A DNA stretch of 33,740 bases from Candidatus Tidjanibacter faecipullorum. Its GTDB lineage: Bacteria > Bacteroidota > Bacteroidia > Bacteroidales > Rikenellaceae. This document shows, piece by piece, positions 7,607 through 15,451 of the stretch (within the stretch, counting starts at the first letter, position 1; each line of letters begins with the position of its first letter). The DNA is taken from assembly GCA_019116245.1 (NCBI GenBank), contig DXCC01000014.1, positions 1 through 33,740 on the forward strand, read 5' to 3'. The notes below the pieces were generated by a model. That model was not told where the DNA came from and did not search any database. It worked only from the letters and a program-made list of their open reading frames with translations. The translations under genes were made by a program, and so were the position numbers.

Positions 7607-7836
7607 ACCATACCCTGTGACAGGCTGAAACGCTCTGTCATTTGCTGCCATCCATTCCACACAGCCCGGCCGTTCACACGCCCGCCTTACCGACATTGTT
7701 GCGTACCCCCTGCCGGCACGCAAGAATTGGCATCATAACAAATTGCGGAACAATGTTTTGTCCCCATTTCAAGCACCCCCGCCTGGCCATGTCATTCTTA
7801 TCAACCACAGTCCTGCGTAAACAGCGGCCGGATCGT

Positions 7837-8628
7837 CTACAAATCGAACAACCGCTTTCGTTCCCTTTTGGAAAGATGCTTCATCTCACAAACGAATGAC
7901 AACAAAGGGCGGATATGCGTGCCGTCACGATCAGTCCGTTCAATACCTATCCGATAAGGCTCGGGGATCAACTTCTGCAGATCCCTGATTCGGCAGTCCG
8001 TCTGCTTCTGGAAAGGCTTTTTTGCGCATACAGCCGACACCGTCTCAACAAGCGGTCGATTCATGTGGTGGAAGGGCAGATTCGGTATTTGTGTCAACGC
8101 CTGATTTTCCAGAACCAGCGTCATGCTGCTGGAGGCCGCCAGTTTTCGCATGGCTTTCTCCGCCAAATCATGGGTCAAAGGGCCTTCACAATCCAATGGA
8201 CGAGCAACAACAGCATATACGGTTCGGCCTCGCAAGACCGCATCAAGCGCCAGCAAAGGCAGATATTTGCTGCCCGTCTGACCGCCCAATGTGCCGACCA
8301 GTACAAGTCGGTTTGAGGCTTGTTTGACCATTCGGCGAATGCTACGCACATCGGCTGCCTTTACGGTTCCGACAATCCTTTCCAATAAAAATGTCTTATC
8401 CACACAGTCGGCATGTTGTGCCAGATCCTTGGCCGACGTATCGCACGCCCAGTATGTCGCATCATGCAAACATCCTCTTTGCCGTAACTCCGACACTATA
8501 TTACAACCGCCATTACCGACTGCTATGATGGTCGGTGACATATCGCCCGGCACTCCAGATTTCCGTTCTCCTGCCCCACACCTTGTAAGTTGCCGGCATA
8601 GCGACGCAAAATATTGGTATATTTTCAT
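7837..8628 (-). CDS. Short FtsZ/tubulin-like GTPase-domain protein, 263 aa
   Basis: The order of FtsZ nucleotide-binding motifs is recognisable: IIAVGNGGCNIV at 34-45 (T1 loop), ACDTSAKDL at 61-69 (FtsZ NTDAQAL), LVLVGTLGGQTGSKYLP at 108-124 (T4, FtsZ GGGTGTG), AVVARPLDCEG at 139-149 (FtsZ VTRPFxxEG) and TLVLENQAL at 170-178 (FtsZ LIVIPNDRL). The usual T3 GxGAGA is not seen. The protein ends soon after, with no C-terminal activation domain and no NxDxxD T7 loop, so it cannot hydrolyse GTP in filaments the way FtsZ does. It is not the cell-division ftsZ. ATG at 8628 follows an A/T-rich stretch; 8718 is a longer and 8541 a shorter option. It is the last gene of a minus-strand operon with the phosphoesterase. 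Confidence 0.7.
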   Translation of the reverse strand: MKIYQYFASLCRQLTRCGAGERKSGVPGDMSPTIIAVGNGGCNIVSELRQRGCLHDATYWACDTSAKDLAQHADCVDKTFLLERIVGTVKAADVRSIRRMVKQASNRLVLVGTLGGQTGSKYLPLLALDAVLRGRTVYAVVARPLDCEGPLTHDLAEKAMRKLAASSSMTLVLENQALTQIPNLPFHHMNRPLVETVSAVCAKKPFQKQTDCRIRDLQKLIPEPYRIGIERTDRDGTHIRPLLSFVCEMKHLSKRERKRLFDL

Positions 8629-8684
8629 ATTACTTGATTTCTGAACCGAACAGTTTTCAGCATCGTATCCGTACGGATTTCTTC

Positions 8685-8822
8685 CTATGAGATCGGCACC
8701 ACACAGTATCTCCCCCATTCGTCCGTTGCTTCGCCATTTATATCTCCTTGACTACTATGGAGCAATCTCTTGGCTTCCTCATCTTCAGCAACGAGATCGA
8801 CAGCCGGTATTGTACCTACCAT
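8685..8822 (-). CDS. Candidate 45-aa acidic protein between phosphoesterase and FtsZ-like genes
   Basis: An ATG at 8822 overlaps the phosphoesterase stop by seven bases and opens a 45-codon frame ending at 8685. The product begins MVGTIPAVDLVAEDEEAKRL and ends WGRYCVVPIS, with an acidic helix-like N-terminal half. Its position, filling almost all the space between two operon genes, and its plausible composition support a coupled small gene. I recognise no family. It could instead be the relic of a longer C-terminus of the phosphoesterase or of an N-terminus of the FtsZ-like protein. Confidence 0.4.
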   Translation of the reverse strand: MVGTIPAVDLVAEDEEAKRLLHSSQGDINGEATDEWGRYCVVPIS

Positions 8823-9409
8823 TCCAACACCTCAGGGGTTCTCAACACAACATAATCGGCATCCATGACAGCTCCGTTAGAAAATAAGGTACTTGCAGTC
8901 CGTACAACACCACGACCGGCATGAATGTGTCCAAACAGATGAAAACGCGGCTTGACAAGTGTCACGCGCGACAACAATGCCTTGGAGCCATAAAGCCTGT
9001 CATGATCCCGATCCAGCATGCCGAAAGGAGGGGCATGCGTAATCAGCACATCGGTTCCGAACGGGATTTCCGCATAATGCCGGTCTTGCCGTCCAGTTTC
9101 ACAATCCGCCATGAACATCGGTATTCCATAAAACCGAATCCCCTCTAACTCAATGCCGGTATTACACAGGTAATGCACATTGTCATCCAGCCCCGTTATA
9201 TTGGCGCCAAAAAGACATTCGTCATGATTACCGCAAATAAAAATCTTATGACGGTAATCCAACGCACAGAACCAGTTCAGAAAATCCAACGCCTCCTGCT
9301 CGCTGCCCGTCATGGTAAAGTCCCCCGAATGGACGATCAAATCGGCCTCCGGTAAACTACGCAAACGGCGATGACTCCCGTGTGTATCCGAAAGATGCAG
9401 TATTTTCAT
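8816..9409 (-). CDS. Calcineurin-like metallophosphoesterase, 197 aa
   Basis: All five metallophosphoesterase motifs are present: LSDTHG (Asp8, His10), HSGDF (Asp30), GNHDE (Asn61, His62), THAPP (His125) and GHIHAG (His161, His163). The family binds two metal ions and cleaves phosphomono- or diesters such as cyclic nucleotides or nucleic acids; the substrate is not visible. It is short, with no signal peptide, so cytoplasmic. The start follows AAGGAG two bases upstream, an unusually clear Shine-Dalgarno for this phylum. It is first in the operon with the 45-aa ORF and the FtsZ-like gene, under the promoter near 9600. Confidence 0.88.
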   Translation of the reverse strand: MKILHLSDTHGSHRRLRSLPEADLIVHSGDFTMTGSEQEALDFLNWFCALDYRHKIFICGNHDECLFGANITGLDDNVHYLCNTGIELEGIRFYGIPMFMADCETGRQDRHYAEIPFGTDVLITHAPPFGMLDRDHDRLYGSKALLSRVTLVKPRFHLFGHIHAGRGVVRTASTLFSNGAVMDADYVVLRTPEVLEW

Positions 9410-9590
9410 GACTCCTTATTTTTCTGATGCCAATAACTTCTACCATGCCCGGGGATCGGAAAAAAGCACAGAACGCCATGTACTACTTTTTCCATGACGC
9501 ACGACAACATCATGTTCTACAGACCACTTCTGCATGCCCCTACTATTCAGCAATCGTCCCAGCATGTCCCTCTCATTTTGTAAGACACGA

Positions 9591-9622
9591 CAAATATACC
9601 CGACTCGTGTGCCAAACATCAA
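9591..9622 (-). promoter_or_regulatory. Putative promoter of the phosphoesterase/FtsZ-like operon
   Basis: On the minus strand TATATTTG (9598-9591) matches TAnnTTTG exactly, and TTG at 9622-9620 lies 21 bases upstream, close to the Bacteroidetes -33/-7 spacing. Confidence 0.5.
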
Positions 9623-9692
9623 CTCAAGTTCATTTTTCCGCCACTATTCCGCTGTGTCTGTCCACACCGATCTCATCCAGGCCGTTGCGCAT

Positions 9693-9725
9693 AAGAAAAG
9701 GGCGGCCCATGATGATTGGCCGCCC
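9693..9725 (-). terminator. Terminator of purC
   Basis: A perfect 8-bp stem, GGGCGGCC (9700-9707) with GGCCGCCC (9718-9725), has a ten-base loop and is followed on the minus strand by TTTTCTTA. It lies about 70 bases after the purC stop. Confidence 0.8.
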
Positions 9726-9793
9726 ATGGAGTTGCGCATCATTCCTGCGAAGAGAATCGCAAGAAAACGGATAGCTGAAGGGTGTCTGTGCTC

Positions 9794-10753
9794 CTACTTG
9801 AGCTGTTTCAGGCACTCGGACACATTCTTTTCGATACGGTGCAAGATCTCCTCCGACGTGGAAGATTCCCCTCCCTCGACGAATTTCTCGCCCGTAATCT
9901 GCTCGTACAGCTCGATATACCGGTCGGTAATGCCGGCCACGATCTCCGGCGTCATGTCGGGAATCTGCTGACCCGGCAGGCCCTGGAAGCCGTTGGCCAT
10001 GAGCCACTCCCGCACGAATTCCTTCGAGAGCTGTTTCTGATGCTCGCCCCGGGCCAGCCGCTCCGCATAACCGTCGGCATAGAAATAGCGGGACGAATCC
10101 GGCGTATGGATCTCGTCCATGAGATAGATCACGCCATCCTTCTTGCCGAACTCGTATTTGGTATCCACCAGAATCAGTCCCATGCGGGCCGCAATCTCGC
10201 TGCCCCGCTGGAAAATGGCACGCGTGTAACGCTCCAGCTGCTCGTAATCCTCGCGGCTGACCAGTCCCGATGCGATGATCTCCTCTTTCGAGATATCCTC
10301 GTCGTGACCTGCTGCCGCCTTGGTGGTCGGCGTAATGATCGGCTCCGGGAACTGCTGATTCTCGACCATGCCCTCCGGCATCTCCACGCCGCAGATGGTC
10401 CGTTTGCCGGCCTTGTACTCCCGCCAGGCGTGGCCCGAGAGATAACCGCGGATCACCATCTCCACCTTGAACGGTTCGCACTTCCGTCCCACCGTCACCA
10501 TCGGATCCGGCACGGCGAGTTTCCAGTTCGGCAGGATGTCGGTGGTTGCGTCCAGGAACTTGGCGGCAATCTGGTTCAACACCTGTCCCTTGTAGGGAAT
10601 ACCCTCCGGCAGCACGACGTCGAAGGCGGAAATCCGGTCAGAAACCACCATGACGAGGTATTCGTCCTTGATGTTGTACACGTCACGTACCTTGCCCGTA
10701 TACTTGCTGATCTGACCATCGAAAGCGAAATCGGTTCGAGTGATAGCGTTCAT
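9794..10753 (-). CDS. purC: Phosphoribosylaminoimidazole-succinocarboxamide synthase
   Basis: SAICAR synthase catalyses the ATP-dependent joining of CAIR and aspartate in purine synthesis. Family signatures are clear: GKVRDVYNI near the N-terminus, [37 protein letters not shown], and the C-terminal half with [13 protein letters not shown] and [13 protein letters not shown]. The 319-aa length fits the Bacteroidetes form. The start [11 protein letters not shown] at 10753 is chosen because the open frame upstream reads through GC-rich intergenic sequence with no family similarity. It appears to be transcribed alone and ends at its own terminator. It marks the return to core genome next to the accessory region. 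Confidence 0.95.
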   Translation of the reverse strand: MNAITRTDFAFDGQISKYTGKVRDVYNIKDEYLVMVVSDRISAFDVVLPEGIPYKGQVLNQIAAKFLDATTDILPNWKLAVPDPMVTVGRKCEPFKVEMVIRGYLSGHAWREYKAGKRTICGVEMPEGMVENQQFPEPIITPTTKAAAGHDEDISKEEIIASGLVSREDYEQLERYTRAIFQRGSEIAARMGLILVDTKYEFGKKDGVIYLMDEIHTPDSSRYFYADGYAERLARGEHQKQLSKEFVREWLMANGFQGLPGQQIPDMTPEIVAGITDRYIELYEQITGEKFVEGGESSTSEEILHRIEKNVSECLKQLK

Positions 10754-11106
10754 CGTATCTTTAAATTTGCTGGTTACAAAAAAACATCTCCTGTCCCTAT
10801 CGACCACCCCGCCCCTTGTGCCGACGCGGGGCCCGGCCGTTGCCCGATGCCTCCCCGGCAGGTACCCGGTGCCGATCAATAGTTCCTTGCAAAGTTAACC
10901 ATTCTCGCCATTGTTCATGCCGTTCATCCGCCTCTTCCCCCGCTTTTCATCAAATAAATCCAACCATTGCCACGACACATGCCGTTTCCGGCCATTCGGT
11001 GACCGTCCAGGCGTCTCCCCGCCCCGTCGCCCCACGAATTGCGACGGCCGGCTGACAACATCGGCCGATTTTCACTAATTTTAGAGGCTAAAAAACATCA
11101 TTACCT
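10754..11106. other. Divergent intergenic region, purC / glutaredoxin-like gene
   Basis: About 350 bases with no supported gene. The purC side is A/T-rich for 50 bases, then GC-rich sequence with a long fortuitous frame follows. TAATTTTA at 11076-11083 is a one-mismatch TAnnTTTG box 24 bases before the glutaredoxin-like start and may be its promoter. Confidence 0.5.
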
Positions 11107-11406
11107 ATGATCACAATCTACGGCATGGAGACCTGCCCCGACTGCACCTATGTAGAGGAACAGGTCAAAGGAGACAACCGCTACGAAATCATCGACATCG
11201 GCCGCCACGTGCGGAACCTCAAGGCTTTTCTGAAACTCCGCGACACGCATCCCGCCTTCGAGGCGGCCAAACGCCACGGCTCGGTGGGTATTCCCTGCTT
11301 CGTTCTCGAGGACGGCACGGTAACACTCTCTCCCGAAGAGGCGGGACTGCACGCGCGTCCCGTCGCCACAGGAGCCGCCTGCAGCCTGGATGGCAGCGGA
11401 TGCTGA
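11107..11406 (+). CDS. Glutaredoxin-like protein, 99 aa
   Basis: This is a short thioredoxin-fold protein with the redox motif CPDC at 10-13 (MITIYGMETCPDC), a cis-Pro region (VGIPCFVLEDG, about 59-69) and a compact size, as in Bacteroidetes glutaredoxin-related proteins. It should reduce disulfides or act in thiol exchange in the cytoplasm. The tail after residue 75 is unusual: it is rich in Ala and Gly and ends ACSLDGSGC, giving two extra Cys (91 and the last residue, 99). The alpha/beta hydrolase gene begins 22 bases downstream, so the two form a likely operon. Confidence 0.8.
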   Translation: MITIYGMETCPDCTYVEEQVKGDNRYEIIDIGRHVRNLKAFLKLRDTHPAFEAAKRHGSVGIPCFVLEDGTVTLSPEEAGLHARPVATGAACSLDGSGC

Positions 11407-11428
11407 TCGATCGAAACCAACCATCGTC

Positions 11429-12031
11429 ATGACACCCAAGATTCTCTTTCTGCACGGCTTCTTCGCTTCGGGAGCCTGCATGCCCGCCCAGACGCTGACC
11501 CACTACTTTGCGGGAAAAGCGTCGGTAGTGGCCCCCGACCTGCCCGTCCATCCGCGCGAGGCCGTAGCCTTCATCCGACAGCTTTGCACCCGGGAACAGC
11601 CCGACGTGCTGGCCGGTAACAGCAACGGATCGTTCCTGGCCCAGATCGTCGCTTCGGAGACGGGCCTGCCCGCCCTGCTGGGCAACCCGCATCTGGACAT
11701 GGCCTCCTTTCTGGCCGAGCGCATCGGCACACACACCTACAAGTCGCCCCGCGCGGACGGCAACCAGCAGCTCACCATCGACCAGGCGCTGATCGACGAA
11801 TTTGCCGACCTCCAGCAGCACCAGTGGGACCACTGCCGTCCCGAAAACCGCGACAAGGTGTGGGGGCTGTTCGGCGAGAAGGACACGGTAGCCCACTACG
11901 AGCCGCTCTTCCGGGAACACTACTCGCACATTTTCCATTTTCCCGGCGCCCATACCCCCACGGCCGAAGAGGTCACCGAATACTACGCCCCGCTGCTCGA
12001 ACAGTTGCTGGGGTGCTACACGCTGCGCTGA
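11429..12031 (+). CDS. YqiA/UPF0227-like alpha/beta hydrolase, 200 aa
   Basis: The N-terminus ILFLHGFFASG and the nucleophile elbow GNSNG (Ser65 in GxSxG) mark an alpha/beta hydrolase. Asp152 (GEKD) and His175 (FPGAH) are the likely other triad members. The size and lack of a lid domain match the YqiA esterase group. The start at 11429 (MTPKILFLHG) is chosen over 11390, which would overlap the glutaredoxin gene and add unrelated residues. There is no signal peptide. The substrate is unknown. It ends upstream of a strong hairpin. Confidence 0.8.
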   Translation: MTPKILFLHGFFASGACMPAQTLTHYFAGKASVVAPDLPVHPREAVAFIRQLCTREQPDVLAGNSNGSFLAQIVASETGLPALLGNPHLDMASFLAERIGTHTYKSPRADGNQQLTIDQALIDEFADLQQHQWDHCRPENRDKVWGLFGEKDTVAHYEPLFREHYSHIFHFPGAHTPTAEEVTEYYAPLLEQLLGCYTLR

Positions 12032-12064
12032 CGCATGCCGTCCGCAGGGCCCGTCCCGTCTTTC

Positions 12065-12091
12065 AACGGCTCCCCTTCCCGGGGAGCCGTT
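12065..12091 (+). terminator. Hairpin terminator after the hydrolase gene
   Basis: AACGGCTCCCC (12065-12075) pairs perfectly with GGGGAGCCGTT (12081-12091) around a five-base loop, 33 bases after the stop. The T run afterwards is poor, so it may act only partly. Confidence 0.65.
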
Positions 12092-12123
12092 CTGCTATCC
12101 GCCCCCGCTGTTTCGGGAGGCAC

Positions 12124-12177
12124 AAAAAAAGGCTGCGGCCCTTCGCATCGGCATTACCCGATCGAAAGGCCGCAACC
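12124..12177 (-). terminator. Terminator of the cytochrome c peroxidase operon
   Basis: On the minus strand a long hairpin (outer arms 12168-12177 and 12131-12140, with a further paired inner part) is followed by seven T (12130-12124). The outer stem GGTTGCGGCC/GGCCGCAGCC has one mismatch or wobble. Confidence 0.85.
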
Positions 12178-12203
12178 CGTAATGATCCGGATGCGCGGCG
12201 CGC

Positions 12204-13601
12204 TTATTCCGTCATGTTGTCATTGACCAGCGGCTTGCCTTCGTACTCGCCGGTCAGGGTCTTCAGGTAGGCCGTGATGGTGGCCACCTCCTCGTCCGAC
12301 AGCTCGGTGCCGACCTGGTATTTGGCCATCATGCGAACGGCCTCCTCCAGCGTCTTCACGCTGCCGTCATGGTAGTAGGGATAGGTCAGCGCCACGTTGC
12401 GCAGGCCGGGCGTACGGAAGCGGAAGCGATCCCGCTCGATGCCGGTCTGAGCCCAGCGACCGTTGTCGCCGTCAGTCAGGCCCGAACGCTCCTGCAGCTC
12501 ACGATCCTTGAAGTAGTCGGCGCGCTGTCCCATCAGCTCGTAGCTCTGTCCGCCCATGTTGACACCGGCATGGCAGGTGGCGCAGCTGTTCTGCTTGAAG
12601 AGTTCGTAACCGCGGATCTCCTCGGCGGTCAGCGCCTCCTTGTCTCCCTTGAGGTAACGGTCGAAGGGCGAGTTGGGCGTAATCAGCGTGCGCTCGTACT
12701 GGGCGATGGCATCCGTAATGGTTGCCTGGCTCAGTCCCTCGGGATAGACGGCCGTGAAGGATTTCACGAAGGCCTTGTCCTTGTCCAGACGGGCCACGAT
12801 CTCGTCGAACGACGAGCAACCCATCTCGACGGGGTTGAGGGGCGGACCGGCTGCCTGGTCAGCCAGCGTAGCCGCACGGCCATCCCAGAACTGAACGAAG
12901 TTGAAGACGGCATTGAAGACCGTCGGCGCATTCACACCGCCGAGCTGGCCGTTGATGCCCTCCGAATACTTCAGGTTGTCCACGCCGCCCGTATTGATGC
13001 CGTGGCAGGTGGCACACGACACGGTGCCATCGGCCGAGAGGCGGGTGTCATGGTAGAGCAGTTTGCCGAGCTCGGCCTTGGCCGGATCATACTCGACCGC
13101 GTCGGGAATCGGACGCACGCTCTCGTTGGCGAACTCCGGGGCTGCCAGCGTGTTGGGATAGAACTGCGCACGCTCGGCACGGATCCACTCCAGCAGGATG
13201 TCGGCTTTCTTCTTCGTCAGCGACGAACCCCAGTGGATCAGATAATACTTGGCCAGCGGCATCGTACCGTCCAGGACGGTTTTCTCGACCTTGGCCAGAT
13301 CGACCTCGTTGACGGCCTCGCCCCGGGCGATGGCGTCCAGCATCGGCTGGATGTCGAAAGCCTTGTAACCCTCGACGATATCCTCCGTAATAACCTTCTT
13401 GGCGATGGGCCAATTGGCATAGAACGGCAGTTTCGGATCGGCGGTGTGGCACTCGGCGCACCCGCCCTTGTCCAGAATCTTCACTACCCGTTCATCCGCC
13501 GGCATCGATTCGGGCGGAGCCGTATTGACGGCCCGGTAGACAATCGCTCCCGCAACGATGATGCCAATCACTACGAGAATGACTTTTGAACCCGTCTTCA
13601 T
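12204..13601 (-). CDS. Tri-haem cytochrome c peroxidase, 465 aa
   Basis: The protein has three CxxCH haem sites: CAECH at 48-52, CATCH at 196-200 and CATCH at 340-344. The last two belong to a bacterial di-haem peroxidase (MauG/CcpA) core with GKLLYHDTRLSADGTVSC, FWDGRAATL, and YYHDGSVKTLEEAV. The N-terminal segment with the first haem resembles the haem-binding domain fused to peroxidases in Bacteroidetes. Residues 7-22 form a signal anchor (VILVVIGIIVAGAIVY), so it is periplasmic and probably membrane-tethered. It would reduce hydrogen peroxide with electrons from the respiratory chain. It lies 44 bases downstream of the CcsA-like gene, in the same operon as its probable haem-attachment machinery. 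Confidence 0.92.
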   Translation of the reverse strand: MKTGSKVILVVIGIIVAGAIVYRAVNTAPPESMPADERVVKILDKGGCAECHTADPKLPFYANWPIAKKVITEDIVEGYKAFDIQPMLDAIARGEAVNEVDLAKVEKTVLDGTMPLAKYYLIHWGSSLTKKKADILLEWIRAERAQFYPNTLAAPEFANESVRPIPDAVEYDPAKAELGKLLYHDTRLSADGTVSCATCHGINTGGVDNLKYSEGINGQLGGVNAPTVFNAVFNFVQFWDGRAATLADQAAGPPLNPVEMGCSSFDEIVARLDKDKAFVKSFTAVYPEGLSQATITDAIAQYERTLITPNSPFDRYLKGDKEALTAEEIRGYELFKQNSCATCHAGVNMGGQSYELMGQRADYFKDRELQERSGLTDGDNGRWAQTGIERDRFRFRTPGLRNVALTYPYYHDGSVKTLEEAVRMMAKYQVGTELSDEEVATITAYLKTLTGEYEGKPLVNDNMTE

Positions 13602-13645
13602 GTTGTTTGGATTTTGAAGTTAATGAAAAAGTATAAGGTATTTTT

Positions 13646-14428
13646 TCAATTGGTCATGTTGTACAGGTGGAGACTCGTCTCCGCGGCGGGCAGGTACTTG
13701 TAGCCGTACCAGCACATCTGCAGCAACAGGAAACTCACAATCACCACCGCATAGAGCCACCGGCTCCGCGCGGCACCGGTCAGCCGCAGGTGGATATAGG
13801 CCAGATAGCCGGCCGCGGTGATGGCCGCCCAGGTCTCCTTGGGATCCCAGCTCCAGAAGTCGCCCCAGGCCTGCTTGGCCCACACTGAGCCGGTCAGCAG
13901 CCCCACGAAGAGGAGGCCGGTACCGATATAGACCAGGTTGTCGATCGACTCCAGGTAGCTGTGCCGGCGATCGGCCACTCCGGCCACGGCCAGCAGGAAT
14001 GCGCAGGCCAGTATGCCGTAGGCGAACATGTAGGCCACCACGTGAGGAACGAAGAAGACGCTCTGCAGAGCCGGCACGAGCGTTGCGTCGTGAATCTCCG
14101 GCTTCAGCAGGTTGACCAGGCAGAAGACGGAGGCCATCACGGTCGTGAAGAGCAGCACCCAGCGGAACCGCCAGCGCCGGTAGACGAGCAGACCGGCAAT
14201 CAGCACGCAGAGGGAGTACCACAGGCGGGTCTCTCCCATCGTGCGCATCGGGGGCCGACCGAGCGTCACCCAGAATCCGACCACGAAGCAGGCCAGGGCC
14301 GCGATGCCGCCCAACGTCAGCCAGCAGGCCGTCCGGGTACGGTTCGGGCGGCAGAGGGCCACCAGCGCCCCGGCCAGCGCAAGCACCATCGACACGACGG
14401 CGAAATATCCGAAACTATCCCAGCTCAT
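13646..14428 (-). CDS. CcsA/CcmC-like cytochrome c biogenesis (haem handling) protein, 260 aa
   Basis: The protein has about seven to eight membrane segments with the tryptophan-rich haem-handling motif WGDFWSWDPKETW at 188-200, and conserved His129 (VPHVVAY). This is the CcsA half of the system II cytochrome c synthase, which presents haem at the outer face of the inner membrane and attaches it to CxxCH. The ORF overlaps the ResB-like gene by 14 bases, so the two are co-translated. A similar paired arrangement next to a c-type cytochrome is common in Bacteroidetes. The length is typical. Confidence 0.88.
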   Translation of the reverse strand: MSWDSFGYFAVVSMVLALAGALVALCRPNRTRTACWLTLGGIAALACFVVGFWVTLGRPPMRTMGETRLWYSLCVLIAGLLVYRRWRFRWVLLFTTVMASVFCLVNLLKPEIHDATLVPALQSVFFVPHVVAYMFAYGILACAFLLAVAGVADRRHSYLESIDNLVYIGTGLLFVGLLTGSVWAKQAWGDFWSWDPKETWAAITAAGYLAYIHLRLTGAARSRWLYAVVIVSFLLLQMCWYGYKYLPAAETSLHLYNMTN

Positions 14429-15242
14429 GTTTTCCGTTCTTTTTTCCGCCCCAGATCATCAGCAGGGCCCCCGCCAGGAAGGCCAGCAGGCCGCCCAGCG
14501 CCACATATTTCCACGGCTGCACGACAAATTCGAGGATGCAGTATTCCGAAGCGCTCCCCGCCGTCGCGTCATAGCCGGTCAGATAGATGTCCTCCTTCCA
14601 GGATTTGTGCCAGGGGTGGTTCACGCGGAGGGTCCGGCTCCGACCGTCGGCGGAGACCACGGCCCGGAAATCGGCCGGTGCATTGTTGGCATAGAAGGAA
14701 GCCTCGAACTTCTCCACCCGGAGGGTATAGCCCAGCGCGCGGGGCATTCCCGCCTCGTCGTAGGCGCAGTCGATCCGTTCGCCGATATTGACGGCCGCCC
14801 GCAGCCGCTCCATGTCCGCCGCACCGAAGGCCAGGGCGGCGGTCAGCACCAGCAGACCGATATGATTCAGATGGAAACGCCAGCGGAACCGCCCCCGGTA
14901 ACGGAATACGGCCAGCAGCAGATTGGTCATCAACAGAAGCAGCACGGCCCCGAAGACCCACGACTGCTGCCACGCTGCTTCGGGACAGAAAGCGATCGGC
15001 AGACTGCCCACCGCAGTCAGCGCCATCAACGTCACGCCGGCCGTGCCCGACGCCAGGGCAGCCACCGTCCGGCTGTCGCCCCGCTCGCGGTTCAGCACGT
15101 AGAGGCCGCCCGCCAGCGCCAGCAGAATGGCGACGTTCACGGGAAAAGCGAACGCACGGAGATCCGGATTGCCGAAGACGATCTGCAGGAGCGCTGCCGC
15201 CAGCAGCACCGGAATGAAAATATAAGCCAGCCTCTTTCCCAT
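14415..15242 (-). CDS. ResB/CcsB-like cytochrome c biogenesis protein, 275 aa
   Basis: Four or five membrane segments cluster in the N-terminal half (AYIFIPVLLAAALLQIVFG; FRWRFHLNHIGLLVLTAALA), followed by a periplasmic domain (about 145-245) and a last membrane segment before GGKKNGKHELG. The HLNHIGLL segment and the domain order fit a short ResB/CcsB, the partner of CcsA. ATG at 15242 (MGKRLAYIF) is preferred; a GTG at 15260 would add six residues. The family match is weaker than for CcsA and rests partly on the overlap with it. Confidence 0.75.
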   Translation of the reverse strand: MGKRLAYIFIPVLLAAALLQIVFGNPDLRAFAFPVNVAILLALAGGLYVLNRERGDSRTVAALASGTAGVTLMALTAVGSLPIAFCPEAAWQQSWVFGAVLLLLMTNLLLAVFRYRGRFRWRFHLNHIGLLVLTAALAFGAADMERLRAAVNIGERIDCAYDEAGMPRALGYTLRVEKFEASFYANNAPADFRAVVSADGRSRTLRVNHPWHKSWKEDIYLTGYDATAGSASEYCILEFVVQPWKYVALGGLLAFLAGALLMIWGGKKNGKHELG

Positions 15243-15451
15243 AAAGGCAGTAATTGACACCGTAAAAATACATTTTTCCCGTATCCATGCAATTCCATCT
15301 GATCAAAAACAGCGATTTTTGTTGAATCGGGCGGATTGCCCACTCCGTTATCGGACAATTTCGCCCTTCAGAATGACCGTTTCATCCATCCGGACGGATC
15401 GCATCCGCAAAACAATCGTATCTTTACGGCAATCCTCAACCGCCAACAACC

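Larger units (their letters stand above)
9410..9793. other. Leader and intergenic stretch between the phosphoesterase and purC
   Basis: This interval holds the terminator of purC (9693-9725) and a promoter for the phosphoesterase operon (9591-9622), with a leader of roughly 175 bases. A 60-codon minus-strand frame (9440-9622) covers the leader but shows no recognisable features and starts upstream of the predicted transcript. This is also where A/T-rich accessory sequence gives way to GC-rich core sequence. Confidence 0.6.

Noticed and set aside
1258-7750. A shared 15-base word, CATAACAAATTGCGG, at 1258-1272 and 7736-7750
   Set aside because: One match of this length is about what chance gives in a window of this size searched on both strands, and the flanks do not match.
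7607-7836. A gene between the convergent WYL and FtsZ-like genes
   Set aside because: Only short frames (for example about 38 codons on the minus strand) and a weak 6-bp hairpin are present, with nothing recognisable.
7837-8628. The FtsZ-like gene as the housekeeping cell-division ftsZ
   Set aside because: It lacks the T7 loop, C-terminal domain and tail, T1 and T4 are degenerate, and no division genes (ftsA, ftsQ, murC) are nearby.
9440-9622. A 60-aa minus-strand ORF upstream of the phosphoesterase
   Set aside because: Its start lies upstream of the predicted -7 box, the sequence has no recognisable features, and it ends before the ribosome-binding site with no coupling.
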